The notes beneath the pieces are model-generated. The model saw only the letters and a program-made list of their open reading frames with translations, ran no database searches and was not told the origin of the DNA. Below, one piece after another: positions 42,401 to 53,925 of a stretch of 64,000 bases of DNA. The position numbers and the translations under genes were made by a program. How positions within the stretch are numbered: the stretch's first letter is position 1; every line of letters begins with the position of its first letter. Location of the stretch: the NCBI RefSeq assembly GCF_000150955.2, contig NC_011679.1:124001-188000 (forward strand). Direction: 5' to 3'. This DNA is from Phaeodactylum tricornutum CCAP 1055/1. Its lineage: Eukaryota; Bacillariophyta; Bacillariophyceae; Surirellales; Neidiaceae.

Positions 42401-43101
42401 CGTCTTCGTTGCGGAGTTCCTCTAGCAAGTAACCAACACATTCGACGGCCATATTGTCCGATCCCGCGTTGATTCGCTTGACGGCAGCCGTCATGGAAGA
42501 TTGGTACTGCGATTCGAGCACCACATAAACGACCTTCATGGTGGGTCTTCCACGAGGGTCTTCCGGAACGACCCGACGAGATTCCGAATTGCTCCTGGTA
42601 AACATACCACCACCCATAGCTGATCCCGTTTCTGTGGGGTCCGTCACCACCATCGAGAGGGTAGATCGCTTCGATTGGGCGGCACTGCGGTATCCGGGCA
42701 GAGCCGAAAAGGTTGTGGCCTTTTTCGATCCGAAGGAAACGCTGTTTGGTTGCCATCTACGGGATTCAAAACAGAGAACATGAGTGTCGTATTAATGTGA
42801 ACCAGGTAAGAGGCCTTTGGCAACAGTCAACACATTCTTCCAGTCAAACCCTTCACAATCTTCCGACGGAACTGCACAACGAGAAAAAAAGCTTCGAGAA
42901 CGCTACCGTAGGATCTCACGTAGAAATCTGGTAGGAAAAGTTCAACTTGTCCCGGATCGGGGGGAACGCCAAGGCATCGTTCACCCAACTTTCCTCGTGG
43001 ATTCTCGTAGGACGATCCTCGTAATAGGAACTAATGAAAACTTACGCTGTTGTGGCGCTCACGGCGAAAAGACCGACGGCAGCGGCCTTGAAATACACCA
43101 T
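38586..43101 (-). CDS. CHLH: Magnesium chelatase subunit H (ChlH), plastid
   Basis: Large porphyrin-binding subunit of Mg-chelatase, which inserts magnesium into protoporphyrin IX at the start of the chlorophyll branch. Two exons: 43101-43046 and 42756-38586, intron 42757-43045 (GC|GTAAGT to CCGTAG|A); 1408 aa, normal size. Exon 1 codes only for the signal peptide ([19 protein letters not shown]). Exon 2 opens with [19 protein letters not shown], so import would follow cleavage before W (ASAF-type with Trp). The body shows ChlH/CobN landmarks: [70 protein letters not shown] and [17 protein letters not shown]. It ends in the usual conserved [19 protein letters not shown] region. Firm call. Confidence 0.97.
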
Positions 43102-44748
43102 GGTTTGGTTCTTTTTCGTTAGGCTTTTGTGTGTACACACACGGAGAGCAAACTGTGGAGCTGATGCGGTGTCGCTGGGATTTGTCGGGGGCGAAGAACC
43201 CAGCCGAATGGCAAAAGTGCGTCTTTCGGCAATCCAAACTCCAAGTTGAAGTCGATTGTTGCGGGGACAGGACAGACACTACTCCATGACGTGTTGTTCG
43301 CGTTTTTCACTGGCTTTCATTCGTTCGAAGCCCCCTTGGCCATGTCGCAGCTGCAACATTTCCGGGTGCTTTGACTCGTCAGTGGCACCGAATATCCCAC
43401 GCATCGTATCGTGCGCGCTGCTGACTGTGTAGAAACTACGTACAGTCGCATCCACTACCACGACAGAGAGTCTGTCGTTCCGGCGTCAAAAATCACAGGA
43501 ACCAACCAGAATGCTCCGTGATGGGTCAGCAAGAGCGAAAAGACACGGCGGTGGCGAGACACACATATACGCACACAAACGAATCGACATTCCTCCTAAT
43601 TTCTCCAAAGATCCAAAGATACGCTGGTCGGACAGCGCAGCTGCATATGGTATCTTTCGATCCTCGTCTGCGCGAACACGGTCACGTGCCTTCTGGATCG
43701 TTCGACTCGTTTACACAATCGAGCGTACGGATGGTTCAGTACGGTACGGTGCGAGGGCGACTACATCAGCCATGAAGCGTGACAAGCTTGTTGCCCCAAA
43801 GGAACACAGCACACCATCGGCGCGATTTCTCCTTCACAAGGATTGTCTTGAACCATCATGCGTTAACATTCACCACTAGCTACGTCAATACTCAAGGTCC
43901 ATGGCAATAGAGATTTTCAGAGTCAGATTTCGATTTACGGTCTGTAGAGTTGTCGAGTCTGAAGACTGGAAACTGTGTGACTGTGAATGAGAATGTTTCG
44001 GAGAAACGAGGTTGAAAGTGATTGCGCAAGACTCGGTCCTACATTTCTGTCGCGATCGAATTGCAATTTCGCTTCTTCCGCAAAGACGAACCGGAATGTC
44101 TCAAGAAGAGATACGAGTTGCACAGTTTGAATACCGAATCATTGTTAACTGTGAGGTGACTAACTGTCAGTTTCCTCGCCCCTGGAATCGTAAGCCTGTG
44201 ATTCTAGAAATAAAGTTGGTCCTTCCACTCTTTGTGCTGATGTGTGCATGTGCATTAGCTCAAACTGGATATCGGAGGGAAGGACTGCTCCTACGCCTGG
44301 GTTTCAACTATTAACATGGGACAATCAATAACGGTAGTTAATGCTACATTGGTTTTTGTCAATCTGCACATAACTCCGTTGCTTGCGATATAGTTTGGTA
44401 CACGAGAGAAAGACAGACCAGCAATAAAACGTTACCGAACACGAGTCGCCCGCCCCGCTTTCGCCGAATGATGGACAGACGGATAGATAAAGGAGACACG
44501 TATAGACCAATCCAATAACGATAGGACTATATCTGGGCGGAACTCTGATTCCACACCGTACAAACGACCTGTCCCAGAAACCGCGAGAATCTTTTTTCCA
44601 TTGCACGGTGGAGACAGAGCAGTTTTGTGTCACCGACAAAGCAACAGACACATCATAGCTAACTGTAAAAGCAAACGCAAATACCAATAAGAATAAGCCA
44701 GCCTAGTTTCCCCCTTTGCGCATAATTTGAAAGCCAGAACTTAGCATC
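43102..44748. other. Long intergenic region, ChlH / AspRS divergent
   Basis: About 1.65 kb between two head-to-head genes. A 122-codon frame at 43511-43879 (+) and a 120-codon frame at 44325-44687 (-) have no family features and irregular composition, so they are not called. TGACTGTGAA occurs at 43978-43987. Presumed promoters. Confidence 0.5.
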
Positions 44749-46608
44749 ATGAGCACGGAAGAACAAGCTGCCGAGTTATCGGCGAAAATCACGGCTCTGG
44801 CCGAAGAAGTCAAGCTCGCCAAGGCCGTCAAAAAGCCCAAGGAGGAATGGGAAAGCACTCTCCAGTCCATGCTGAGTGCGAAAGCCGAGTACAAATTCTT
44901 GACGGGGCAGGACTTTGGTCCTCCACCCAAGGAAGAAAAGAAAAAGAAACAGGACAGTCCCGCTGAAGCAGACGAGGTTCCTTCCGAAAAGAATAAGGAA
45001 AAGCGTGCAGCCAAAGCAGCAGCCAAGGCTGAAAAGGAGGCGAAAAAGGTTGCACAGCGGGAAGAGCGAGCCCGTCGTGAAGCCGAGAAGACCGCCAAAC
45101 TCGCCGGCATTGGGCAGGACAATTTTGGCGATGCGCCCTTGATCCAGTCGCAGATCATCACGGACAAAGTGTGGACTCCCATTCAGAATTTGAAACCGTC
45201 CCTCGCGGGGGAAAGTGTTCTCGTTCGGGGGCACCTGCAAACAGCTCGAGCCGTTGGGAAGGGAGCTTTTGTCCTCGTGCGTTCCAGTCTTTACTCCGTA
45301 CAAGGAGTCGCCTTTGAATCGAAAGACGACGATGGCGCCGTCAGTTCCGCTATGATCAAGTACATGGCTGGACTGCCAGCAGAGTCGGTCGTGGACATGC
45401 GAGGGATCGTTACGGTCCCCGACCAGCCCGTAGATTCCGCGACGCAAAAAATGGTCGAAATTAAAATTGAATCGTTTCATTGCGTCGCCAAGGCCAAGAA
45501 AGCCTTGCCCTTTCAAATGGAGGACGCCTGTCGACCTGATTCCGGAAAGGAAACCGACATTGGTGCCTACAATGAAGATGATCCGGAAGTTGTCGACTCC
45601 GAAGACGGTCTCATCCATATCGGTCAAAAGATGCGTCTCGATTATCGTTGGATCGATTTGCGGACCCCCGCTAACCAATCCATCTTCCGCATCGAGAGTA
45701 TGGTCGGCTGCTTGTTCCGTGAGTTTTTGCTTCAACGCGGGTTTGTAGAAATTCACACACCTAAGCTCATTGGAGGAGCCTCCGAAGGTGGCTCCGACGT
45801 CTTTACGCTAGACTATTTCGGACAGTCTGCCTGTTTGGCCATGAGCCCGCAGCTCCACAAACAGATGACGGCCGCCTGCTCTGGCTTTGAACGCGTTTTC
45901 GAAACCGGTCCTGTATTTCGGGCCGAAAATTCGAATACCCGTCGGCACCTTTGCGAATTTACCGGACTCGATCTGGAAATGGTCATTCACGAGCATTATG
46001 ATGAAGTGCTGGCGGTCATGAGCGAGCTCTTTATTTACATATTCGATGGCGTTAACGAGCGCTGCAAGCCGGAACTGGAACGTGTTCGGGAGCAGCATCC
46101 GTTTGAGGACTTGCAGTACCTGAGCCCGACGCTCAAACTGACCTTTGCCGAAGGCTGCGCCTTGCTCCGTGAAGCTGGCATCGATCAAGACAATTACGAA
46201 GACTTGAGTACCGAAAACGAAAAGAAACTCGGCGACATTGTCAAGCAAAAGTACGGGACGGACTTTTTCTTCTTGGACAAGTTTCCTTTGGCGGTGCGGC
46301 CATTCTACACCATGCCCGACCCGAACGACCCCAAACTTTCCAACAGCTACGATTTTTTTATTCGTGGTCAAGAGATTGTGTCCGGTGCCCAGCGTGTTCA
46401 CGATCCTGACTTGATTGAAGAGCGCGCCAAGGCTTTGGGTATTGATGTCGAGAGCATCGCCGACTACGTTGAATCCTTTCGTCACGGTGCCCTACCGCAC
46501 GGTGGCGGCGGTATCGGACTGGAGCGTGTCGTCATGTTGTTTTTGGGCCTACCCAATATTCGCAAGGCGGCCTGGTTTCCCCGTGACCCAAAGCGTATTT
46601 CTCCGTAA
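44749..46608 (+). CDS. Aspartyl-tRNA synthetase, cytosolic type, with N-terminal WHEP domain
   Basis: Charges tRNA-Asp. Single frame, 619 aa. Residues about 8-60 form a WHEP-type helix-turn-helix (EEVKLAKAVKKPKEEWES, AKAEYKFLTGQDFGPP), followed by a Lys/Glu/Ala-rich helix (about 62-115). The OB-fold anticodon domain begins near 145 (ESVLVRGHLQTARAVGKGAF). Class II core: motif 1 region, motif 2 (FRAENSNTRRHLCEFTGLDL), Asp-binding SPQLHKQM, and motif 3 (GGIGLERVVMLFLGL), ending in RDPKRISP. This is the eukaryotic/archaeal cytosolic AspRS type. No plastid or mitochondrial presequence. The WHEP domain is the unusual part. Confidence 0.95.
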   Translation: MSTEEQAAELSAKITALAEEVKLAKAVKKPKEEWESTLQSMLSAKAEYKFLTGQDFGPPPKEEKKKKQDSPAEADEVPSEKNKEKRAAKAAAKAEKEAKKVAQREERARREAEKTAKLAGIGQDNFGDAPLIQSQIITDKVWTPIQNLKPSLAGESVLVRGHLQTARAVGKGAFVLVRSSLYSVQGVAFESKDDDGAVSSAMIKYMAGLPAESVVDMRGIVTVPDQPVDSATQKMVEIKIESFHCVAKAKKALPFQMEDACRPDSGKETDIGAYNEDDPEVVDSEDGLIHIGQKMRLDYRWIDLRTPANQSIFRIESMVGCLFREFLLQRGFVEIHTPKLIGGASEGGSDVFTLDYFGQSACLAMSPQLHKQMTAACSGFERVFETGPVFRAENSNTRRHLCEFTGLDLEMVIHEHYDEVLAVMSELFIYIFDGVNERCKPELERVREQHPFEDLQYLSPTLKLTFAEGCALLREAGIDQDNYEDLSTENEKKLGDIVKQKYGTDFFFLDKFPLAVRPFYTMPDPNDPKLSNSYDFFIRGQEIVSGAQRVHDPDLIEERAKALGIDVESIADYVESFRHGALPHGGGGIGLERVVMLFLGLPNIRKAAWFPRDPKRISP

Positions 46609-46879
46609 AGCACGGAACGAAGAAGACCAAGCAAAACGCTGGTGGTGGACGAATATCTAGTTTACTCTGAATAGTGTCGAACAGGTCTCTTCTGTAAAAG
46701 ATATTGCAGCGGAAACCTGTTGCTCTTTAGTAAAGCGGGCATAGCTTAAGTTGTACCCAACGTTAATCCTACCAAACAAGAACAGTCCAAATTTTGGATG
46801 CTGTAAAGTTGCTTTTAGCAAGAGGATATCTAGCAAAACGCTTCGACTTTACGTTTTTTGCTAGATTCAGATTTGTATT

Positions 46880-48662
46880 CTATTCCTCCGACGGAGAATG
46901 AGTGACATTGCTTTCCCGGTACTGGCGTGAGTGAGGTTGTAAATCAACTACCATGATAGTCATGTTGTCCCCGCCAATGCCCTGCGTCACGCGCGGATCG
47001 ACACTGATGATGTCATCCAGCATTTCGGTACCTATTTCGGCCGGTGTTTTTGTTTCAATACGCTGCCGAACGTACTCTACGGCCTGTTCGTTGGTCAAAC
47101 AATCCCAGATTCCGTCGCACCCGAGAATAACGAATTCGTCTCGTGGCTCCAAAAGAATTCTGTCGAAAAGAAGCAAAAGGAGGTTAAGCAACTTCCTCTC
47201 CGACTGCAGTGTCGGTGGACGGAGAAACGCCAATACTACTTACTGTGTAATGTCCGGTTCGGCCGTGATCATTTGCTCGGACGGAGGTATCGGTCCCTGT
47301 TTGTATTTCAAATCTCCAATCGAACGTGAGAGATTCAAATTCCCATTCACACGGCCAAACTGGTTGACAAACCCACCGGCCATTGTGATACGGCTGATCT
47401 CTCGATTATCGAAGGGTTTATGATCAAAGCTCATCGCAATGGTATCACCCCCACGACACAAAACAGCGCGCGAGTCGCCCGCGTTGGCTACCGTCAATGT
47501 GCGACCAACAATGACGGCTATAATGGCGGTAGCACCCGCGTGAATGGGGTGATCCGGAAGATTACACGTCAAACGACCGTTCTGGACGATTGCAGGTCGA
47601 TTAGCCGAGCGAGGACCGAGCTGGGTAGCAGTTGAAGCGTCCGTTCCCGCAGGGGCAGGTGTCAACCCGTCGTTCACGTTGACTGCTATTTGTCCCGACT
47701 GCTGTGCGCTCAAATTCAAAAATCGTTGAAAAATGCTGGTAACTTTACCGGCAGGCGAGGGTTCCGCATTGTTAGAAACTTCAATCTCATCGTCCGCATC
47801 GTTTTCATTCTCCTCGTCGAGGTTTTGATCGTTTTCGGCCGCTTCTTCTTTGCCAACAGCTTCGTGACTGTCGTCGTCTTTCTTGTCATCGTCTGCAGCT
47901 GTATCGGCTGCCGCTGGTGCTTCGGTCTGATCCGATGTGGTATCGTTTTCCTGCGGGATATCCAAGGCTTCACCCGAAGAAATTACGTCCCCGGCATCCT
48001 CTTTCGGAACATCCGAGATCGCGGTATTCTCTTGTTCCACCAGCGGCTGCACAGGAGGTATAGAATTCACTGTCCGTCGCTCTTTGGGATCTGGTTTAAT
48101 GGCGCGCAAACGAACCAGCTCGTCACTGAAGAATGCGACAAAGTAAGGAGGGTTAGGTATGCTTTGGACGGATCGTGATGCCACTTGCCGACCGTGAATC
48201 CGACAGTGGAACCTTGGATACGTACTAATGATCTTGACTATGAATCATGCGATCCAACGAATGAAAGGCCGCAATCAGTGCCTGTCCTATATCCGTGTCA
48301 CCCGGTTCGGGAGATGTCCCTTCGTCCACGCCAGCATTCGTCTTGGACTCGAACTGCCAAGTTGGTTGTTGCGTCAATACGTTGATCAGATACAATTGGC
48401 AAAAGCGCGCCACTTCCGGGCCCCCGTGTCCGTCAAAGACTCCAAAGACTTTGGCGTCCACGTGCCGGGCCGGATCGTGCGAGGCTTCAAAGTGATGTGC
48501 CGGCACGTCAATGTCGGTTTGCGCGACGTGTGAGTCTTCCATAGTCTTGCGCCATCCCTGCATATCGACGACGCCCCAGGCAACGGGAGTTGACGGACAA
48601 TCCAGCGATTCTCCGGATTCTGCGTTCTTTTCCGTGATGGGAGTGGAGAGATACGTTCCCAT
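46880..48662 (-). CDS. PP2C-family protein phosphatase, PPM1G-like with acidic insert
   Basis: Metal-dependent Ser/Thr phosphatase. Three exons: 48662-48226, 48125-47244, 47159-46880; introns 48126-48225 and 47160-47243; 532 aa. The N-terminus (MGTYLSTPIT) has a myristoylation-like Gly2 and resembles PPM1G (MGAYLSQP). Motifs: MQGWRKTMEDSH, VFGVFDGHGGPEVA (metal Asp), NAGDSRAVLCRGG, LGCDGIWDCLTNEQAVEYV and GGDNMTIMVVDL. Between the DGHGG half and the AGDSRAV half lies a highly acidic insert of about 90 residues (residues about 165-260, rich in Asp and Glu), like the acidic box of PPM1G. Its 3' end converges on AspRS. Substrates are unknown. Confidence 0.93.
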
Positions 48663-49566
48663 GGTGAACGCTTGCTAGATAGATTCTGCGTGTGCACGTG
48701 TGAAGCTAATGACTGTGAGGACAACGCCAAAAAAAGCAATTGGCTTTCTAGTCGCGAGCACGCGTGGGCAAGAAGGGTCAACGAGGAAAGAAGGATCGAC
48801 GTGAGCGAGGAACGCTGCAGAAAAGACGAAAGCTCGCTTTGGATTTTTACGACTGTCGGCAAGGAAGAAAAACTGCAAATTGGAGCACAATCCGAGCTTT
48901 GCGTCCGGGATGACACGCTGCGAAACCCAAACAGTCCGTCAAAGTCGAGTACTGCGGAGCGGATTGGTTGACTGTGAGTAAGGAGTATGGAGGGATGGTA
49001 GCGAATGCAAAAAGGTCGATTGCTACGGTAGCATAAATAAAGCAAGGTCAAAGACGACGACGGAAAACAACAACGGACCGAATTCGTAGTCACTGTCCAC
49101 AACAGACCTTGCGCGACAGACATTCCGACGCTCCAAAGTCGAAACGTCCGTCAGTCACTACTGGCTCCATGTTAGTCCGGAGGCTCCATGTTAGTCCGGA
49201 GACGCTAGTGTCTATTCGCACTCGAGTCACATGTGAGTGGCACGATACGTACAGTGAACAAGAGATCACCGAAGTTTAGCCAGCCCTCTTTCTGGTACCC
49301 TAGCTAGCTCTAACTGTAAATCAGGTAGGACGTCAGTCTGGCCACCTACCGTAGTTGATTCTCTCGTTAGGCTTTCGGATGCTCGTCCTCGAGCAGTGAT
49401 TTTGACTTCCTGTTACCATTCTGTCATAAGTTGTCGAATGCCATTGTTCTCCGTTCGAGCGAAACCATGAAATTCCGTACCATTTCCCACTGAACAGTGC
49501 CTTGGTAAAAAGGGATGGAGTTAGGTGGTAAGGAAGGTAGATAGATAGTAGCGCTGGCTGTCCGCC
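48663..49566. other. Divergent region, PP2C / ERCC1
   Basis: About 900 bp. Two TGACTGTGAG copies (48710-48719 and 48969-48978) and a 19-bp tandem duplication (49163-49200). Overlapping frames are not convincing as genes. Confidence 0.5.
49163..49200. repeat. 19-bp perfect tandem duplication
   Basis: GGCTCCATGTTAGTCCGGA occurs twice back to back (49163-49181 and 49182-49200) in the ERCC1 upstream region. Confidence 0.95.
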
Positions 49567-49870
49567 ATGAGTAAACCAGTCGCCAATCCGTACGCCAAGC
49601 AAAAGTCGAACGCCACGAATGGAATGGGCGCTCCGAGCACCGCGACACACCGTTCCACCGATGCACGCCACGCAGTGACTACAGTCTCCGCCACGTCGTT
49701 CTCGCAGGCGTTCGAGTCGATTGAGGATACAAATTATTACCGGAGTGCGTCCGAACGTAACTCTGGTCTTTTGAATCCGGAACGGGTGGAAGCGAGATCG
49801 CAACAACGGGCCTTTGAAACCGGTACTACCATTGACGAAGCCACAACGTTAACAACCGACACTGTTACCG

Positions 49871-49909
<39 letters not shown>

Positions 49910-50712
49910 CGACTGCCGCTCTTTCACACGACAACATGTCCGATCGTGACCATCACGTCTTGCTCCAACCACACGTCCTCTACGTCTCCACCAAACAACG
50001 CGGCAACGGCGTCCTCTCCTTCATTCGAAACGTCCCACAGGCATTTTCACGCATGATTCCGGACTACGTCATGAGTGCAACCCGCTGTGCCTTGTTTCTT
50101 TCCTGCAAATACCATTCGTTGTATCCCAACTACATTCATCGCCGTATCGCGGAACTTAAAACGGACTTTACTCTCCGAATACTGCTCGTTTTGGTGGACG
50201 TGGAAGACAACGCCAACGTTTTGCTCATACTGAACAAGCTAGCTGTGCAAAACAACCTCACGCTTATACTAGCATGGACCGAGGAAGAAGCCGCACGATA
50301 TTTGGAAACCTACAAAGCCTTTGACGGCAAGGACGCTTCCATTATTCAGAAGAAGGAACAGTCCCATTTCGCGGATCAAGTCGCCGACTTCTTGGGAACC
50401 TGCAAGGGCGTCAACAAGACGGATTCCGCCCAACTGTTGTCGCAATTTTCCAATGTTCGCGCTCTAGCGGCCGCTTCCATGGAAGAAATGGGTCTCGTCA
50501 TGGGTATGGGCGGAGTCAAGGTCAAGCGTTTGCACGATGCATTGCATAAACCTTTTTCGAGAAAGGCCGCTTCCAAACGCAAAAGGGAACGCGAGCAACT
50601 GGCGGATTCCCCTGCCACGTCAAACGTGGAGGTAACAAAACTGGATGTCGTTTTAGAAGAAACCGTCCGCAAGGAGACTGCAACTGCGATGGTGGAGCCT
50701 ACCAGCAAATAA
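49567..50712 (+). CDS. ERCC1: DNA excision repair protein ERCC1 (Rad10)
   Basis: Non-catalytic partner of XPF nuclease in nucleotide excision and crosslink repair. Single frame, 381 aa. N-terminal SKPVANPYAKQK and a low-complexity region with a poly-Asn run (12 Asn from an AAC microsatellite at 49871-49908). The central nuclease-like domain begins HHVLLQPHVLYVSTKQRGNG and continues with CALFLSCKYHSLYPNYIHRR and ILLVLVDVEDNANVL, matching ERCC1 closely. The C-terminal tandem helix-hairpin-helix (about 285-345: TKGVNKTDSAQLL-type, VRALAAASMEEMGLVMGMG) mediates XPF binding and DNA contact. The active-site nuclease residues of XPF are absent, as expected. Confidence 0.96.
49871..49908. repeat. AAC microsatellite (coding poly-Asn)
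   Basis: Perfect ACA/AAC trinucleotide run inside the ERCC1 frame, encoding consecutive Asn residues in a region that is not conserved. Confidence 0.95.
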
Positions 50713-50850
50713 AGAGCTATGCTTATTGCTATCTGTAAACCAGCGTACTATACTAGAAACTTATATTTTTTCCATCACCTCTCAGGTCTTCCCCACAGTG
50801 CGTATAAAACAACCGGGAGAATGTCGATCATGGCAAATATACGGAAACAC

Positions 50851-53094
50851 TTATACCCAACTCCCTCCGCGCACGGACTGTTCCTTCCGCTCTCCAAAAT
50901 ATTGACTCCCCGTGGCGCCACCAGAATCTGTTTCAAGCAGTTCATCCGATCGAATCGAATCCGTAAAACGGCTATCGACGGAAGAAATTGACGATGTTAT
51001 TAGTGAATTCTCGCGCATCACCCTTCGGGATTGGACACTAATCTTGGAGCTTTGTAAGGCTGCGTCTCCCTCATCGTCCCAGAGTGCCAAAAACTCGTCG
51101 TACGAGATACGGTGATCGTGAGTAATGTCCGCTTCCTCGATAATTTCTTCCAAGTACCTCGTCGGGACATCGTTTCCTAAAAACTCTCGTAAATTGGCAA
51201 CTGTTATGTAGCCCGTATCGTCGCAGTCGATACGATCATACGCCTCGGCAATACGAGATTCGTCCATACTACCATGCGCAAGCAATGTAGCGCCCAAGAA
51301 TTCAATGTAATGCACACTGCCCGTCCCGTCTACGTCTATGCCTCGAAACATTGCAAAGATCTCACTATCGGTGTAGTCGTAGTGCCGCCTCAGCGCAGCG
51401 GAGAACTCGGATAATGAAATTTCACCGTTTTGCGAAACGTCAAACTTTTTGAACACTTTACGCAGAAAACCAATTTCTTCTTCGGTGGATTTGTACGCTA
51501 TATAAAGGAGAGGAAGAAGTCAATGAGTGGTGAGTAAACAGATGTTCGGGACGGCAACTATCCATGGGCGGACCGAGGGGTACGTACCAATCACCATCAA
51601 GGCTAGCTTTTTTAGCTTGCCGTAATCCGCAAAAGCCTCAATTGCTGCTTGCACGCTGTCCATCATGTCTACTTCGGGCGCGTGACCATTTACGTCAAAA
51701 TTTCGTTGTAGCCAGCTGTTCTGGTCCTGTAAAACATCCGAAGCCGTGGGCCGAGTTGCAATGTCTACTTGCAACAAACCGGTAACGAACATTTTGGCAT
51801 CCTCAGACACTTGCTTCCATCGTCGACTTTTAAAGTCGTACTTGCCGCGCACGATCTTACGAATGACACGGTCCCGAGTCTTCCCATAAAATGGCATGGC
51901 GCTGGACAAGAGCATAAAGGCAATGACACCGAGGGACCAGACGTCGGCCTTCGCATCGTAGTCTCCAGCGAGCAACTCGGGTGCCATGGTGTAAACTGTA
52001 CCAACTGCATCGTGCAAATGCTCGTTCGCAGCAAACTTTTGACTCAGTCCAAAGTCAATCAATTTAACTTCCGAGGAACGAATGCTGACAAACATGACAT
52101 TCTCGAATTTGAGATCTCGGTGTACGATGCCGCGAGAGTGAATGTAAGCAATGGCTCCAAAGAGACTTTGCACAATTTCCTGAGCTTGTTTTTCTGTGTA
52201 CGGATCGCGAGTGTATAAGTCACCGCCATTACACAGTTCCAACGCAATAAACATGCGATCTCGATAGTCAAAGGTTTCGATGCAACGCACAATATTCGGA
52301 TGATCGAGGTTTTTCAAAATTTCGACTTTATGCCAAATACAGGGTTCAAAAAGTATAAGAATCACGGTTGCAATACCTAAAGATCAGTCGTCTGCACAAT
52401 CTGCCGGAACCTTACCTTCATTTTTTAATTCGTCTTTGTAAGTAGAATTCGAGCAACGGTCTAAGTGAATTGATTTCAGAGCATAGTTGACCTCCTTGTT
52501 ACTTCCGTACGTCACCATGGACGACCCTTGGCGTCCGAGTCTTCTCGTGTTGGGAGAAAATGGCGCAATGATATTGTTTTCGTCACTGTTGATACTTACT
52601 TTGGTCGGGTTGCCAAGTGCGGGGTGGTTCGAAAATCCGATCCAGATGGAGGAGTTGTCGTGGCTGGATAATGCCTGAAAGCCGGGTTTCAGACCTGGTA
52701 GGCACCACTTAGCAAAAGGACAGCATTCGCTGTGTCGAGACAGGACGTAACTGGATCGGGCCGAACCGCCGACAGCCGACTCTCGTTTCCGCACGCGCGA
52801 TACGCTACCCATACTGCCTTCGCCCAGGATTTCAAGCACGTCGAAAATTCTAAAGTTGTCGTACAGAGATAATAGCACATGAGCTCACGAGTGCGCATGG
52901 TAAACAGATGCAACGCTATATGTTAAGACGGATTGTTGCACTTACTCCATAGGATCGCGACGATACTGAGTCCGCATAAGATTGCCGTGTAGCGATGCAA
53001 TCTTGACGGACGAAGCAGACTCGCTCGCGGTGGGATCGCTCTTCCACGAGGAATCACTGTCGAGGCTAGTAACGGAACTTGCCTTGTTTCCCAT
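50851..53094 (-). CDS. Calcium-dependent protein kinase A (CDPK), insert-bearing
   Basis: Ca2+-activated Ser/Thr kinase. Four exons: 53094-52946, 52849-52416, 52325-51588, 51497-50851; introns of 96, 90 and 90 bp; 655 aa. N-terminus MGNKASSV fits N-myristoylation. Kinase: glycine loop GEGSMGSVSRV, then an insert of about 98 residues starting AVGGSARSSY before the catalytic Lys in VNYALKSIH; HRDLKFEN, LIDFGLSQKF, GTVYTMAPELLAGDY. Autoinhibitory junction FADYGKLKKLALMVI. Four EF hands: DVSQNGEISLSEF, DVDGTGSVHYIEF, DCDDTGYITVANL and DITHDHRISYDEF. Splicing at all junctions keeps phase and matches the paralogue CDPK B, which is divergently oriented 830 bp away. Confidence 0.92.
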
Positions 53095-53925
53095 GATAGT
53101 GATGTTACGCAAGTTTCGATGAATCTCTTCCCACTGCTTGATGGATTCGCTACCTCCAAACGGGCTCCATGGAATGGAAACGGCGCACTGGATTCATAGT
53201 CACGGTAATTTACAAGTTACACAGTCAACAAAACCAAAAATCCTCTTTCTTGACGGTTTTTGGTGCCCATAAGAATCTTCGTTGATATTTTATGTGAATG
53301 TCTTATTGATCGGTGAACCTATTCGTATCAGAATTGAGGACGGATTTTATTTAATTCGTGTCTGTCGGCCGGAATTAATATGATACAAAGTGATGAAATT
53401 CCTGGAGGAAGTTGTAAGAGAAGCTTGATCGACAGCGATATGTCGCTCCATTGTATTTACTGTTTGGTTCTAGCTAGAGAGCTCTCTGTCCCATCCACGA
53501 CCCCAATTATATCACACAAACCTATTTTTTTAAGGTCTGATTGTGGAATTGCGTCGAACAGCATGACTGCAGATTGTGGATTACTTGACTGACTGTGAAT
53601 GACCTCTGTCCGTGTCCGACTGTGGAAGACGGTTGTTTTGGCTGTGAATGAAGAACCGCATACGAACTTTGAATCTTCTTCATCCCACTAGAAGATACGT
53701 TGGCTCCATACGTACCACTGGCCATTAAAGATACACCACTTTGTCATAGACATACAACAGGTTTGGGGAGATAGTATTAGAAGAGGTCCCAATCCTGTTG
53801 CTTACAATACTTTCGGGAGTTTCGTCGCAAGTCTCCTGTCTTCGTGTTGACAAAGGCAAATAGTCAAGAGCTCTAAAATCTTGTCTGGTCACGTTGTCCA
53901 CCGATAACAAAATTACTACAGTATC
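53095..53925. other. Divergent region between two CDPK genes
   Basis: About 830 bp between head-to-head paralogues. TGACTGTGAA at 53590-53599, with near copies close by (around 53614 and 53640). No supported gene. Confidence 0.5.

Noticed and set aside
43511-43879. 122-codon plus-strand frame between ChlH and AspRS
   Set aside because: No family motif, no targeting signal and chance-like composition; overlaps promoter-like sequence.
44325-44687. 120-codon minus-strand frame upstream of AspRS
   Set aside because: Cys/Tyr/Ser-rich without pattern; likely chance opening in an upstream region.
44776-45756. 326-codon minus-strand frame inside AspRS
   Set aside because: Antisense shadow of the well-conserved synthetase; no independent motif.
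48386-49123. 245-codon minus-strand frame overlapping PP2C exon 1
   Set aside because: Its C-terminal half is an out-of-frame shadow of the PP2C exon, and its start lies in the divergent promoter.
49333-49806. 157-codon minus-strand frame upstream of and overlapping ERCC1
   Set aside because: Antisense over the ERCC1 N-terminus; no motif.
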